Position numbers and translations under genes: made by a program. A stretch of 64,000 nt of DNA from Gemmatimonadota bacterium. Lineage in GTDB: Bacteria; Gemmatimonadota; Gemmatimonadetes; Longimicrobiales; Gaopeijiaceae. Shown here in pieces: positions 9,257 through 18,136 of this stretch (positions within the stretch are counted from its first letter, which is position 1; the number at the start of each line of letters is the position of its first letter). The stretch spans positions 1 through 64,000 of the forward strand of contig JABDLS010000114.1 of NCBI GenBank assembly GCA_013002885.1, written 5' to 3'. The notes beneath the pieces were generated by a model. The model made no database searches. It was not told the DNA's origin and saw only the letters and a program-made list of their open reading frames with translations.

Positions 9257-9754
9257 CTATGCGACCTTGGCGAACAGCACGACCTCGTTCTTGCCAAGCG
9301 CCTTCGCGCATTTCGGGCAGTAGGCATAGAAGAAGTAGAGGTGCTCCAGCTCTTCCCCCTCGTCCCTCACGTACGTCTCCATCTCGGCGATCCACTTCCT
9401 CACGTTGCGGTAGGGCCCCTCGAACACACGCGTGAGGAACACCCCGGAGAGCGTCTCCATGGTCGCTTCGGGCACAGGACGGTCCGTCGCGACGTAGATG
9501 TCACTCCCCCATGGCGAGATCTCGTCGGTGATCCAGATTGGGTCCTCGGGGTAGGCCGCGGCACCCTCGATGGCCTCGTGGTCACGACTGATCACCGAGC
9601 CGAAATTGATGGGGATGTGCAGGAACTCCAGGATGTGGTCCTTCAGGAACAGCTTGTCGGACCACGCGTGCTTCGCACGGTCCCACCGCTCGGTATCCAG
9701 ACGGGCGCAGCACCCGGTTTCGCTGTTGTCGTAGTTGGTGTCGGCGAGCTTCAT
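9257..9754 (-). CDS. Conserved hypothetical cytosolic protein
   Basis: A 165-residue protein with no signal peptide or membrane segment. Distinct features are a DTNYDNSETGCCARLD start and a C-terminal YCPKCAKALGKNEVVLFA motif whose CxxC pair could bind a metal together with the N-terminal cysteines. I recall similar proteins in many Gram-negative genomes, but I cannot tie them to a named domain or experimentally known role. GGAGG lies 5 bases before the ATG. It follows the bactofilin-like gene by a single base, so the two are almost certainly co-transcribed. Confidence 0.75.
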   Translation of the reverse strand: MKLADTNYDNSETGCCARLDTERWDRAKHAWSDKLFLKDHILEFLHIPINFGSVISRDHEAIEGAAAYPEDPIWITDEISPWGSDIYVATDRPVPEATMETLSGVFLTRVFEGPYRNVRKWIAEMETYVRDEGEELEHLYFFYAYCPKCAKALGKNEVVLFAKVA

Positions 9755-9755
9755 G

Positions 9756-10904
9756 TCATCCTCCCGCAGGGACTCGGCCCCGATCGCGAATCATCAGAGC
9801 CACCGCACCGAGGCCGAACGTGATGGCTCCGAGTCGGGCCAGCCAGCCGACCCATGGCAGGAAGCCGGCAACGGCCACGAGGGCGCCGCCGGCGAGGAAG
9901 AGAAGCACGGCGTTCCCGCGCTCTGCAGGATTCCGACTCCGCAGTACGGCTCCCCCGAGCCAGAGCCCCGTCGGTATGGGCGCCAAGTAGAGCGAGACGC
10001 CGTAAAGCACCGCGACGACCAGGGCCAGAGGAATCCCGATCACCGTAGCCCCGACGACCACGATCCCGACGGGCACCCCGATGAGTACCAATACCCCCAG
10101 CCCGAGGGCGGCGGCGGCGTTCGGCGTCGCGCCCCGGACGACTGCGGCGATGGTGGCAGGGGCGAGCACAACCAACGTCGTGCCGACCAGCAGGAACCCC
10201 AGAACCCGGAGAACCACTAGCCCCAAACCGCCCTCACCCGACTCACGTGGCTCGAGTTCGACGGCACCCTGCACAATCGTGGCCTGCGGGGAGATCCGTG
10301 CCTGGACTCCTTCCTCGACCCGGTAGCGGAGCTCGCCGCCTACGCGAGCGTCAGACGATACGGTCACTGAGGCTGCCTCCAGGCGTACGTCCCCATCGAC
10401 CTCACCCGCGAGCTCGACTTCCTGGGCGCTCACGTAGAGGTCGCCGGCAACGCGACCCAGCACGCGCACTTTACCGCCCGCCAGGTAGGCGTTGCCGTCT
10501 ACTACCGTGCCCGCGGTCAGCTCGACTCCGCCACCTACAATCGTGACGTTTTGCCCCACCGCTGCGTCGAGAAGCACCGTTCCACCCGCCCCGCGAACAC
10601 TACCCTCGATGCGACCCCGGACCGTCTGATCCCCACCACCCCCGAGGTACGACCCACCAACCGTGCCGTCGAAGTCGATCGAACCGCCCGCAGCCATGAC
10701 GTCCCCCGCCACGTACTCAGCTATCGAGACATCCCCGCTGGCAGCGACAAGATCGCCATTGGGTCGCAGGAGGACTCGGTCTTCCCAGCGGCCACCGGAG
10801 CAGGCGAGGGCCGGGAGCACGGTCAGAGCGAACAGAACCGCCCGCCCGACCGATCGAAGGGCGCGACATCCACTAGGTGTGCACCGGGTTGTTGGGCCGA
10901 GCAT
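9756..10904 (-). CDS. Bactofilin-like beta-helix protein with C-terminal membrane helices
   Basis: A 382-residue protein. The N-terminal hydrophobic segment ending LPALACSGG could be a signal or lipoprotein signal, though the lipobox is imperfect. Residues about 45-220 are short beta repeats (GGSIDFDGTVGGSYLGGGGD, VRGRIEGSVRGAGG, DGDVRLEAASVTVSS) resembling the right-handed helix of bactofilins (polymer-forming cytoskeletal proteins). The last 150 residues hold about four transmembrane helices. GGGAGG at 7 bases supports this start. It probably forms a scaffold at the envelope. It is the first gene of a unit with the 165-residue protein downstream. Confidence 0.8.
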   Translation of the reverse strand: MLGPTTRCTPSGCRALRSVGRAVLFALTVLPALACSGGRWEDRVLLRPNGDLVAASGDVSIAEYVAGDVMAAGGSIDFDGTVGGSYLGGGGDQTVRGRIEGSVRGAGGTVLLDAAVGQNVTIVGGGVELTAGTVVDGNAYLAGGKVRVLGRVAGDLYVSAQEVELAGEVDGDVRLEAASVTVSSDARVGGELRYRVEEGVQARISPQATIVQGAVELEPRESGEGGLGLVVLRVLGFLLVGTTLVVLAPATIAAVVRGATPNAAAALGLGVLVLIGVPVGIVVVGATVIGIPLALVVAVLYGVSLYLAPIPTGLWLGGAVLRSRNPAERGNAVLLFLAGGALVAVAGFLPWVGWLARLGAITFGLGAVALMIRDRGRVPAGG

Positions 10905-11064
10905 TGGATGCCTCCCTGTCGTGACCGCACTGGCCGACGCGACCGGCTGGCCGCCGGCTGAATGAAAGCTGCCGGAGACGCCGGCTCACGTCAGTCAGGG
11001 ACCGGTCGACGAAAGGCGTGGGGAGAAGCCCTGGCCGTGTCGACGGACTCAGCCGCCCGTCACC

Positions 11065-11961
11065 CTAGGCCGGGACGATGAGTACCGGCCGTTTCGAGGC
11101 CCGAAGGACCTTGTCCGCAACGCTGCCAAGCACAACCCGGCCGAGGCCGCCTCGGCCGCGCGACGCCATGACCACGAGCTCGGCGCCGATCTCGTCCACC
11201 GCGTCGAGGATCCCGGCGGCCGCATGGTTGACAACCCGGGACTCCCTCCCGACCTCCGTACCCTCAGCCACCATCCGGGACGCGACCCGCTCGAGCTCGG
11301 CGTGCGCCGCCTCGCGACTCTGGTCGAGCTGTTGCTGGATTGCTTCGACAGCGTCGGGCAGATAGACGGACTCGGTGCTGTGTGGATACTCGACCACCCT
11401 CACCAGCGACAGATCCGCGTCGAACAGATCGGCGAGGGCCACCGCAGGATCGAGCGCCGTCTCGCTGAGCTCGGAACCGTCGAGCGTGACGGCCACATGA
11501 CCGGGCTCGGGAATCCGGGCGAAGTCGGGCCGCCCACCGTCGTCCGGCGGCCGCACGAAGAGGACCGGCGCCGCAGTCGTGCGGACGAAGCGGTCGGCGA
11601 CGCTTCCCATCCAGGCTCGACTCAGCGGGCCTCGGCCGTGAGTCGCCATCACGGTCAACGAAGCACCGATCTCGGCACGGTGTGCTTCGAGGACCTCGGG
11701 GGCGTTGCCCGTGAGCACCGCCACGGAGACGTCTCCGAGACCTGCGTCCCGCGCCTGATCCGCGACCGCATCCAGATATCGCTGCTCTGCTTCGCTCAGC
11801 GGCTGGATGAAGTTGACGTCGGGGAAGGCGATCGGAGGAGGAACCTCGACCGTGGCGAGCGATAGCGAGCCTCCCGAACGCCTCAGCAGAGCGATCGCGA
11901 AGGGGAGGGCTTGCTCCGCGAACTCCGTCCCGTCCAGGGGCACCAGGATCCTGTCGAACAT
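11065..11961 (-). CDS. Tandem-domain universal stress protein (UspA family)
   Basis: A 298-residue protein with two Usp domains. The first opens MFDRILVPLDGTEFAEQALP and closes VMATHGRGPLSRAWMGSVAD, where one nucleotide-binding glycine is replaced by proline. The second closes VMASRGRGGLGRVVLGSVADK, which carries the full G-x2-G-x9-G(S) ATP-binding pattern. The second half may therefore bind ATP while the first is altered. The ATG at 11961 has GGAGG 6 bases upstream; the frame extends to 12246 but the added 95 residues are arginine/proline-rich and not Usp-like. It is divergent from the diguanylate cyclase. Confidence 0.9.
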   Translation of the reverse strand: MFDRILVPLDGTEFAEQALPFAIALLRRSGGSLSLATVEVPPPIAFPDVNFIQPLSEAEQRYLDAVADQARDAGLGDVSVAVLTGNAPEVLEAHRAEIGASLTVMATHGRGPLSRAWMGSVADRFVRTTAAPVLFVRPPDDGGRPDFARIPEPGHVAVTLDGSELSETALDPAVALADLFDADLSLVRVVEYPHSTESVYLPDAVEAIQQQLDQSREAAHAELERVASRMVAEGTEVGRESRVVNHAAAGILDAVDEIGAELVVMASRGRGGLGRVVLGSVADKVLRASKRPVLIVPA

Positions 11962-12233
11962 TTCATCCCTCCGGTGGTCGGGGTCCGCGCCGGTGTCCTG
12001 GGGAGACCCTTGAGTCGTCTTTCGGCTCCCCCCAAGGTCGCAGTCAGGGCGACGAGGGAAAGCCCAGTGAGCCGCACGGCGCGGCAGACGCCTCTGCAGT
12101 GGGCGAGGCTCGCATCCGTCGACCGGGTGTCTCGCCTCTTGCGGCAGCGGGCCGATGGGTGTCCTATCGGTCGGTCTGTGGCCACGCGCGTGAGCCTCGT
12201 GACGAGCGTCGTGCGACCCCTGAAGGAGGGGGC
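11962..12233. other. Divergent intergenic region between Usp and diguanylate cyclase genes
   Basis: 272 bases hold both upstream regions. Apart from the two ribosome-binding sites (GGAGG for the Usp gene, GAAGGAGGGGG for the cyclase) I see only a weak inverted repeat, CCGAT...ATCGG at 12152-12170. No convincing promoter hexamers were found by eye. Confidence 0.4.
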
Positions 12234-13160
12234 TTGGAGAAATCACTGAAGTTCTTCGAGGCGGTGGTAAACTCGGTCACCGAGCACATCGTGGTGGTTG
12301 ACGCGGCAGGCGTGATCGAGTGCGTCAACACGGCGTGGGTCGGCTTCGGCATCGACAACGGCAGCCGGATGCAGACTGCGGAAGATTGGCTGGGCGTCGA
12401 CTACTTCCGGGCCTGCAACGGCTCGCCGACCTCCGGTGACGGGGACGGCCCTGCGGTCGCGAAGGGTCTCCGTCGCGTCATCGACGGACAGGTGGGGGTC
12501 TTCTCACACGAATACGCCTGCCACAGTACGACCGAGCGACGGTGGTTCATGATGCGTATCACGCCTCTCGAGTGGGAGGGCCCGGCGCGCTACGTCATCT
12601 CGCATCACAACATCACCGGACGGAAGCTGGCCGAGGAGAGAGTACAGGCTCTTTCCCTCAAGGACGGACTGACGGGCCTACCGAATCGCCGACGCTTCGA
12701 CGACTTCGTTGCTTCCGAATGGCGACGGGGGCTGCGAGACAGGGCACCCGTCTCCCTCCTTCTCATCGACATCGATCATTTCAAGTTGTTCAACGACCAC
12801 TATGGACACACCGTGGGGGACGAGTGCCTGCAGAAGGTCGCCAGGGCTATCGGCGACGTCGCGCGCCGACCTGCAGATCTGGCCGCCCGATACGGCGGTG
12901 AGGAGTTCGCGGTCGTCCTGGGTGGCACCGATGAGCCCGCGGCCCACCGACTAGCGATCGAGGCGCTCGAGGCGGTCGCCGGGCTGCGAGTTCCGCACGA
13001 TGCGTCACCCACAGCGCCGATCGTCACGGTCAGCGTCGGCGTCGCGACGATGGTGCCGGAGGCCGACTCAGGTTTGGACACGCTCCTGGTGGCCGCAGAC
13101 GAGGCCCTCTATGCGGCGAAGCGTGGGGGGAGAAGTCGCGTCGAGGTCTGGACACCCTAG
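12234..13160 (+). CDS. PAS-GGDEF diguanylate cyclase
   Basis: A 308-residue cytosolic protein. A PAS domain (about residues 5-125; AVVNSVTEHIVVVDAAGVIECVN) precedes a GGDEF domain (about 140-305; LTGLPNRRRFDD). The active-site motif is GGEEF at residues 221-225, intact, and RPAD five residues before it matches the RxxD product-inhibition I-site, so it should make cyclic di-GMP from two GTP with feedback control. The TTG at 12234 is chosen because GAAGGAGGGGG ends two bases before it and residues upstream in frame are not PAS-like. It reads in the same direction as the kinase-regulator operon that follows and may feed the same pathway. Confidence 0.88.
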   Translation: MEKSLKFFEAVVNSVTEHIVVVDAAGVIECVNTAWVGFGIDNGSRMQTAEDWLGVDYFRACNGSPTSGDGDGPAVAKGLRRVIDGQVGVFSHEYACHSTTERRWFMMRITPLEWEGPARYVISHHNITGRKLAEERVQALSLKDGLTGLPNRRRFDDFVASEWRRGLRDRAPVSLLLIDIDHFKLFNDHYGHTVGDECLQKVARAIGDVARRPADLAARYGGEEFAVVLGGTDEPAAHRLAIEALEAVAGLRVPHDASPTAPIVTVSVGVATMVPEADSGLDTLLVAADEALYAAKRGGRSRVEVWTP

Positions 13161-13175
13161 GACCAACCCGCGAAC

Positions 13176-13240
13176 CGGAGGGGGATGAACCCCGACCGTG
13201 GCGAGTGAGAGCGGGGTCCCGAACGCCTCAAGGAGACCGC
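13176..13240 (-). pseudogene. Short remnant resembling the N-terminal coding part of the neighbouring Usp gene
   Basis: The spacer between the cyclase and the MHYT kinase contains about 65 bases closely similar to 11833-11893 inside the Usp gene. The stretches 13193-13230 and 11847-11884/5 match at most positions, with one gap. Read on the minus strand it gives LLEAFGTPLSLATVGVHPPP, against RSGGSLSLATVEVPPP in the Usp protein. No complete Usp domain surrounds it, so it looks like a relic of a duplicated or deleted universal-stress gene. Confidence 0.5.
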
Positions 13241-13323
13241 TCCCGTACCGATAATCGGTAAGGAAGCCGCCCCGCGCGAAACGCGTCGGCGGGATGCTCG
13301 ATCGTACGTCCCTGGAGGGGCTC

Positions 13324-15636
13324 ATGCACTTCGGTTGGCCGGATGGCCTCGATGGGTGGCTCTCCGTCACCTATGACCCCTGGCTCGTCGTGCTCTCGGT
13401 ACTCATCGCGAGCATGGCATCGTACATCACGTTGCGTCTGTTCGACGCGGCTCGCGGTTTCCAGGCCCGACGCCTGAGGTCGGCCAGCTTCCTCGGCGCA
13501 GCCGCAACGCTCGCCATCGGCGTGTGGACGATGCACTTCACCGGCATGCTCGCCGTGCTGCTGGACGCGCCCGTTGGGTATCAGGCTACGCTCACCATCG
13601 CATCGATCGCGCCCGCGATGCTAGGCTGCGGGGCCGCCTTGTGGATCCTGTCCGGGGATCGGCCAGCCGGAACACGGCTGGCTCTCGCGTCGGTGTGTCT
13701 CGCCCTCGGGATCGGGGGCATGCACCACCTCGGCATGATGGCCATGCGCACCACGGCGGTCATGCGGTACGACCCCACGCTCTTCGTCGTATCACTGCTC
13801 CTGGCCGTCGGAATCGCTCGCTTCGCTCTGGGACGCTTCGAAGCATCGAGTACTTCCGCGAACGCGCGCAGCCGGGGCATGAGCGCGGTCCTCGTCGGTC
13901 TCACCATCCCCGTCATGCACTACTCGGCGATGGCGGCAACCCGCTTCTACCCGGTCGAATCAGCGTCAAGGCCAGAGGGGCTCGTCGATCCCTTCCGGAT
14001 GGGCTTCGTCGTATACGGACTGGCGGTCACCCTGCTCGTCGTCCTCCTGCTGGGGATCGTCGCGTCCCGAGCCCGCGCCGATGCCGAACGTGAGGCTCGA
14101 CGCTTCAAGACCTTCCTCGACGTCGTTCCCGACGGCCTGCTGGTCTGTCATGCCAATGGCCGTATCGCAGTGGCGAATGCGCGAGCGGGTGAGCTCTTCG
14201 GATACGAAGTGGCCGAACTGGTCGGCCAGTCCGTTGGCGATATCCTCCCCGTGGGTGGCCCAATCGGACTGACCCAACCAGTCTCCACTCCGACAGAAGC
14301 CGACCGCGACGTCGTTGCGGCGCGCCGGGACGGAACGAAGTTCCTGAGTCAGGTCGCCGCCCACACCGTCGTCGCCGACGGTGAAGAGATGACCATGGTG
14401 GTGGTGCGCGACGTCACGGCGACGCGCGCGCAGGAGGCAACGCTGAGGCAGCTGGCCGAGGCCGTGGTCCAAGCCAGCGACGCAATCGTCATCACCGACG
14501 CGGAGGGGACGGTGGAGTACGTCAATCCCGCCTTCGAACGACTATCGGGACACAAGGCCGCCCAGGCCGTCGGGGACGTACCGCATTCGTTGCAGCCCGA
14601 TCATCCCGACTCGAAGGAGATCTGGGCCTGCATCCGTGCAGGCGAGCGCTGGAGCGGACACTTCGACTATCCGACAGCTCACGGTGAGGTCTACTCGGCC
14701 GATGTCTCCGTCTCACCCATCCTGTCGACGACGGGCGAACTCAACGGTGTCGTGGAGATCCGGCGTGACCGGACCGAGGCGGAACAGCTACAGGGTCAGC
14801 TCGCCCAGGCCCAGAAACTCGAAGCCGTCGGGCAACTGGCTGCTGGCATCGCGCACGAGATCAACACGCCGATCCAGTTCGTGGGAGACAACCTGCGCTT
14901 TCTCGGCGACAGCCTGGGCGACCTCACCGGGCTCGGCTCGCTCCTCCAAGAGTTCGTGGTCACGTCCGGAAACGGTCCACTTCCCGAGGCCTTGGTCCAG
15001 CGGGCGACCACGTCCCTCGAGGAGGCCGATCTGGACTTCCTGCTGGACGAGGTACCGGTGGCCATCGAGCAATCGCTCGAGGGGGTCTCGCGGGTCGCCG
15101 GAATCGTCCGCGCCATGAAGGAATACGCTCACCCTACGGACGAGCGGACGCCCGTCGACCTCAACGCTTCGATCCGCAACACCGTGACGGTCGCCCGGAG
15201 TGAGTGGAAGTACGTGGCCGATCTGGTGATGGACTTCGACGAGGCCCTTCCGATGGTGACCTGCTCACCAGGAGAGTTCAACCAGGTGATCCTCAACATG
15301 CTCGTCAATGCGGCCCACGCGGTCGAGGCCGCCCGCGGGACCGGAGATGTGGAGAAAGGAACCATCACCATCCGCACACGGCAGGATGACTCAACCGCGG
15401 TCATCGAGATCCAGGACACCGGTTGTGGTATGCCGGACGACGTGAGAGACAAGATCTTCGATCCCTTCTTCACAACGAAGGAGGTAGGCAAGGGCACGGG
15501 CCAGGGCTTGAGCCTCGCCCACGCCATCGTCGTCAAGAACCACGGAGGCTCTCTCTCCGTGGAGTCGGTGCCCGGAGCGGGCACGACATTCACCATTCGA
15601 CTCCCCTGGGGAGAAGCTCGGGAGGCCGTGGCATGA
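13324..15636 (+). CDS. MHYT-PAS-PAS sensor histidine kinase
   Basis: A 770-residue membrane protein. An MHYT domain (about residues 10-245) has seven helices and the repeated motifs MHFTGM, MHHLGM and MHYSAM, proposed in this family to bind metal and sense oxygen, CO or NO. Two PAS domains follow (about 260-375 and 380-500; LDVVPDGLLVCHANGRIAVAN and DAIVITDAEGTVEYVNP). The phospho-acceptor is His511 in IAHEINTP, and the ATPase domain shows N-box, DTGCGMPDD, a KGTGQGLSL G-box and PGAGTTFTIRLP. It should autophosphorylate and pass phosphate to the receivers encoded next. The ATG at 13324 has GGAGGGG 7 bases upstream, and the stop overlaps the next start (ATGA). Confidence 0.9.
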   Translation: MHFGWPDGLDGWLSVTYDPWLVVLSVLIASMASYITLRLFDAARGFQARRLRSASFLGAAATLAIGVWTMHFTGMLAVLLDAPVGYQATLTIASIAPAMLGCGAALWILSGDRPAGTRLALASVCLALGIGGMHHLGMMAMRTTAVMRYDPTLFVVSLLLAVGIARFALGRFEASSTSANARSRGMSAVLVGLTIPVMHYSAMAATRFYPVESASRPEGLVDPFRMGFVVYGLAVTLLVVLLLGIVASRARADAEREARRFKTFLDVVPDGLLVCHANGRIAVANARAGELFGYEVAELVGQSVGDILPVGGPIGLTQPVSTPTEADRDVVAARRDGTKFLSQVAAHTVVADGEEMTMVVVRDVTATRAQEATLRQLAEAVVQASDAIVITDAEGTVEYVNPAFERLSGHKAAQAVGDVPHSLQPDHPDSKEIWACIRAGERWSGHFDYPTAHGEVYSADVSVSPILSTTGELNGVVEIRRDRTEAEQLQGQLAQAQKLEAVGQLAAGIAHEINTPIQFVGDNLRFLGDSLGDLTGLGSLLQEFVVTSGNGPLPEALVQRATTSLEEADLDFLLDEVPVAIEQSLEGVSRVAGIVRAMKEYAHPTDERTPVDLNASIRNTVTVARSEWKYVADLVMDFDEALPMVTCSPGEFNQVILNMLVNAAHAVEAARGTGDVEKGTITIRTRQDDSTAVIEIQDTGCGMPDDVRDKIFDPFFTTKEVGKGTGQGLSLAHAIVVKNHGGSLSVESVPGAGTTFTIRLPWGEAREAVA

Positions 15637-16838
15637 TCCGAATCCTGTTCGTGGACGACGAACCCCATGTGCTCGACGGTCTCCGCCGAATGCTGCGGAC
15701 CTATCGCTCCGAGTGGGACATGACATTCGTCCAGAGTGGCGAAGAGGCAGTCACCGCCATGGCGGCCGGGCCCTTCGAGATCGTGGTCTCCGACATGAAG
15801 ATGCCCGGAATGTCCGGGACGGAGCTCCTGAGCAAGGTCAAAGAGGCCCACTCCGAAACCGTCCGCATGGTCCTCTCCGGCCAGGCGAGCCGGGATGAGG
15901 TCCTGAAGGTGGTGAGTCCTGCCCACCAGTACATGGCGAAGCCGTGCGGACCCGACGATCTCAAAGCCACCATCGAGCAAGCCATAGCTCTGCGTCGTTT
16001 GTTGTCGTCGCGCGAACTCGCCGCAGTCGTCTCGGGCATCGTGAATCTGCCGAGTATCCCGAGCCTCTATCAGGCGCTGGTCGAGGAGTTGAACAAGCCG
16101 GAGCCGAGCATCGCCAAGATCGGGGAGATCGTGGAGCAGGATCCGGCGATGACGGCAAAAATCCTGCGCCTGGTGAACTCGGCTTTCTTCGGTCTGCGGA
16201 GGGAGGTGAGCCGTATCTCCGACGCCGTCTCCTATCTGGGGACCGACACCATCAGTACGCTCGTCCTTTCCCAGGGGCTCTTCCAGCAATTCGATCCGAA
16301 CGTGGTCTCCTCTGGCGAGCTGGATGCGCTCTGGTCACACAGCATGCGTACCAGCCGACTCGCCGCGGCCGTCGCGAAGTCATGCGACGTCGGCCGGGAC
16401 GTCGTCGACCATGCGTTCACGGCGGGCATGCTTCACGAGGTCGGCAAGCTCGTGTTCGCTTCTTCGTTCCCGGAGCGCTGGAAGGAGGCGCGTGCGGCCC
16501 TGGCGGCCGGCGAGGCTCATCCCTCGGTCGTCGAGCGCGAGATTCTGGGCGCCACTCATGGGGAGATGGGTGCCTACCTCCTCGGCCTTTGGGGCCTTCC
16601 AGACCCGATCGTGGAAGCGGTGGCATTCCATCCGGTGCCGTCCGACCACGTCAACCCGTCCCTCGACGCACTCTCCATCGTGCACGTGGCTGACGTGCTC
16701 GCCGGAGCGACCTCGTCCCGGGAAGACACCATGGCCCAGCTCGACCACGACTACCTGGCGGCGGTGGGCGTCGCCGGCCGGATCGAAGGGTGGATGGAGC
16801 TGGCTGCGGAGACCCTGCAGATGGGTAGCGCCGCATGA
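15633..16838 (+). CDS. Response regulator with HDOD output domain
   Basis: A 401-residue cytosolic protein. The receiver domain (1-125) has FVDDEP acidic residues, phospho-acceptor Asp54 in VVSDMKMP and the conserved lysine in MAKPCGPD. An HDOD domain (about 145-345; GIVNLPSIPSLYQALVEEL, LRLVNSAFFGLRREVSRISDAV, HSMRTSRLAAAVA) follows; HDOD is a non-catalytic HD-like fold used as a signalling scaffold. The start overlaps the kinase stop and the stop overlaps the next start, both ATGA, so the three are translationally coupled. This is the likely direct target of the MHYT kinase. Confidence 0.9.
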   Translation: MIRILFVDDEPHVLDGLRRMLRTYRSEWDMTFVQSGEEAVTAMAAGPFEIVVSDMKMPGMSGTELLSKVKEAHSETVRMVLSGQASRDEVLKVVSPAHQYMAKPCGPDDLKATIEQAIALRRLLSSRELAAVVSGIVNLPSIPSLYQALVEELNKPEPSIAKIGEIVEQDPAMTAKILRLVNSAFFGLRREVSRISDAVSYLGTDTISTLVLSQGLFQQFDPNVVSSGELDALWSHSMRTSRLAAAVAKSCDVGRDVVDHAFTAGMLHEVGKLVFASSFPERWKEARAALAAGEAHPSVVEREILGATHGEMGAYLLGLWGLPDPIVEAVAFHPVPSDHVNPSLDALSIVHVADVLAGATSSREDTMAQLDHDYLAAVGVAGRIEGWMELAAETLQMGSAA

Positions 16839-18013
16839 ATACGAAGGTCCTTTTCGTCGACGACGAGCCGCACGTCCTCGACGGCATCCGGCGGCAGCTG
16901 CGGAAGCGTTATGAGGTCGTGACCGCCGTGGGTCCCGAGGAGGGCCTCGAGAAGCTCGCTGCCGAAGGTCCCTTCGCCGTGGTCGTCTCGGATATGCGCA
17001 TGCCCGTCATGGACGGAGCCACCTTTCTCGCGCGCGTCCGCGCGGAGGATCCGGACGCGGTCCGCATGGTCCTGAGCGGTCAGTCCGACATGGATATGAC
17101 GATCTCAGCGGTGAACCAGGGCAACATCTTCCGATTCCTGACCAAACCGTGCGAGACCGCCGACCTCGCGGCGGCCATCGATCAGGCGCTCGAGCAGTAT
17201 CGCCTCGTAATCGCCGAGCGGGAGCTTCTGCAAGGAACGCTGAGCGGGGCCGTGGGACTCCTCAACGACGTCCTGGCGATGACGAGTCCCGCCGCGTTCA
17301 GCCGCGTGAGCGCCACCCAGCGGGTCCTCACCGAACTGGTGGAGCACCTCGATCGACCTCTGAACTGGGAATGGAAGCTCGCGGGCATGCTGTCGTACAT
17401 CGGGTGCGTCTCCATCCCCGACGAGACGGTGAAGAAGGCGTTCGCCGGACAGCAGCTGGACGAATTGGAGGAAAAGGCCTTCGCCGCCCATCCCGAGGTG
17501 GCGAGCAAGCTCCTGGCACGGATTCCCCGTCTCCAGGAGGTGGCCGATATCATCGGTGCTCAGTCGGGTGCCGCTGCCGAGCTCGCGACGGCCGACTTCT
17601 CGACGCTCACCGATCAGCAGATCGGGGGCCAATGTCTCCTCGCGGCCACGCATTACAGCGCGGCCATCAGCGCCGGGGAGACCCGAGGACGGGCGTTCGA
17701 CCTGGTGCGCGTCGAGGGTATCGTGCACCCGGTCGTACTGGAGGCGCTCGCCAAGGTCCGGGTGGACTCGGGGTCGGTACTCATGGCGACCGCCGCCGAA
17801 CTGAGGCCCGGCGTGCACCTGGATCAGGATGTCCTCAACGCCGAAGGCAAACTCCTGCTCGCCGAAGGCTACGAGGTGACCGATGCCATCATCGTTCGCC
17901 TCAGGAACCACTCCGAGCGAGGTGACCTCCAGGAACCCTTCCGAGTGCGAACCGCCACGGAAGAGCCGACCAATGCGCCGACCCCCGAGCCCGTCGCGGC
18001 CGCTACCGGCTGA
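16835..18013 (+). CDS. Response regulator with degenerate HD-GYP-like output
   Basis: A 392-residue protein. The receiver (1-120) closely resembles that of the upstream HDOD protein (both begin with FVDDEPHVLDG) and has Asp53 in VVVSDMRMP plus Lys in FLTKPCET. The following 200 residues align by pattern with RpfG-type HD-GYP domains: AGMLSYIGCVSIPDETV stands where these enzymes have AALLHDIGKIGIPD, and AHPEVASKLLARIP where they have a HPxxG helix. The metal-binding His-Asp is replaced by Ser-Tyr and the later HH pair is missing, so phosphodiesterase activity is unlikely. It may be a cyclic-di-GMP or partner-binding adaptor. It is the last gene of the kinase operon. Confidence 0.82.
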   Translation: MNTKVLFVDDEPHVLDGIRRQLRKRYEVVTAVGPEEGLEKLAAEGPFAVVVSDMRMPVMDGATFLARVRAEDPDAVRMVLSGQSDMDMTISAVNQGNIFRFLTKPCETADLAAAIDQALEQYRLVIAERELLQGTLSGAVGLLNDVLAMTSPAAFSRVSATQRVLTELVEHLDRPLNWEWKLAGMLSYIGCVSIPDETVKKAFAGQQLDELEEKAFAAHPEVASKLLARIPRLQEVADIIGAQSGAAAELATADFSTLTDQQIGGQCLLAATHYSAAISAGETRGRAFDLVRVEGIVHPVVLEALAKVRVDSGSVLMATAAELRPGVHLDQDVLNAEGKLLLAEGYEVTDAIIVRLRNHSERGDLQEPFRVRTATEEPTNAPTPEPVAAATG

Positions 18014-18045
18014 AGCGATGTAAGGTGGTTGCCTCTCCGACCGCT

Positions 18046-18092
18046 GGGCGAGAGCTTCGCCCATGCTTGAAAGCGCTAGGGCGGGCTAGCGC
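18046..18092. terminator. Two hairpins between convergent genes
   Basis: GGGCGA-GAGCT-TCGCCC (18046-18062) and GCGCTAG-GGCGGG-CTAGCGC (18073-18092) lie in the 123-base gap between the response-regulator operon and the convergent TPR gene. Both stems are perfect. Neither has a T-run, so they may be Rho-assisted or bidirectional 3' structures. Confidence 0.45.
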
Positions 18093-18136
18093 GGGGCAAG
18101 TCCCGAGACGCCTCCGGTGCCCTTGCAGCAGACGTT

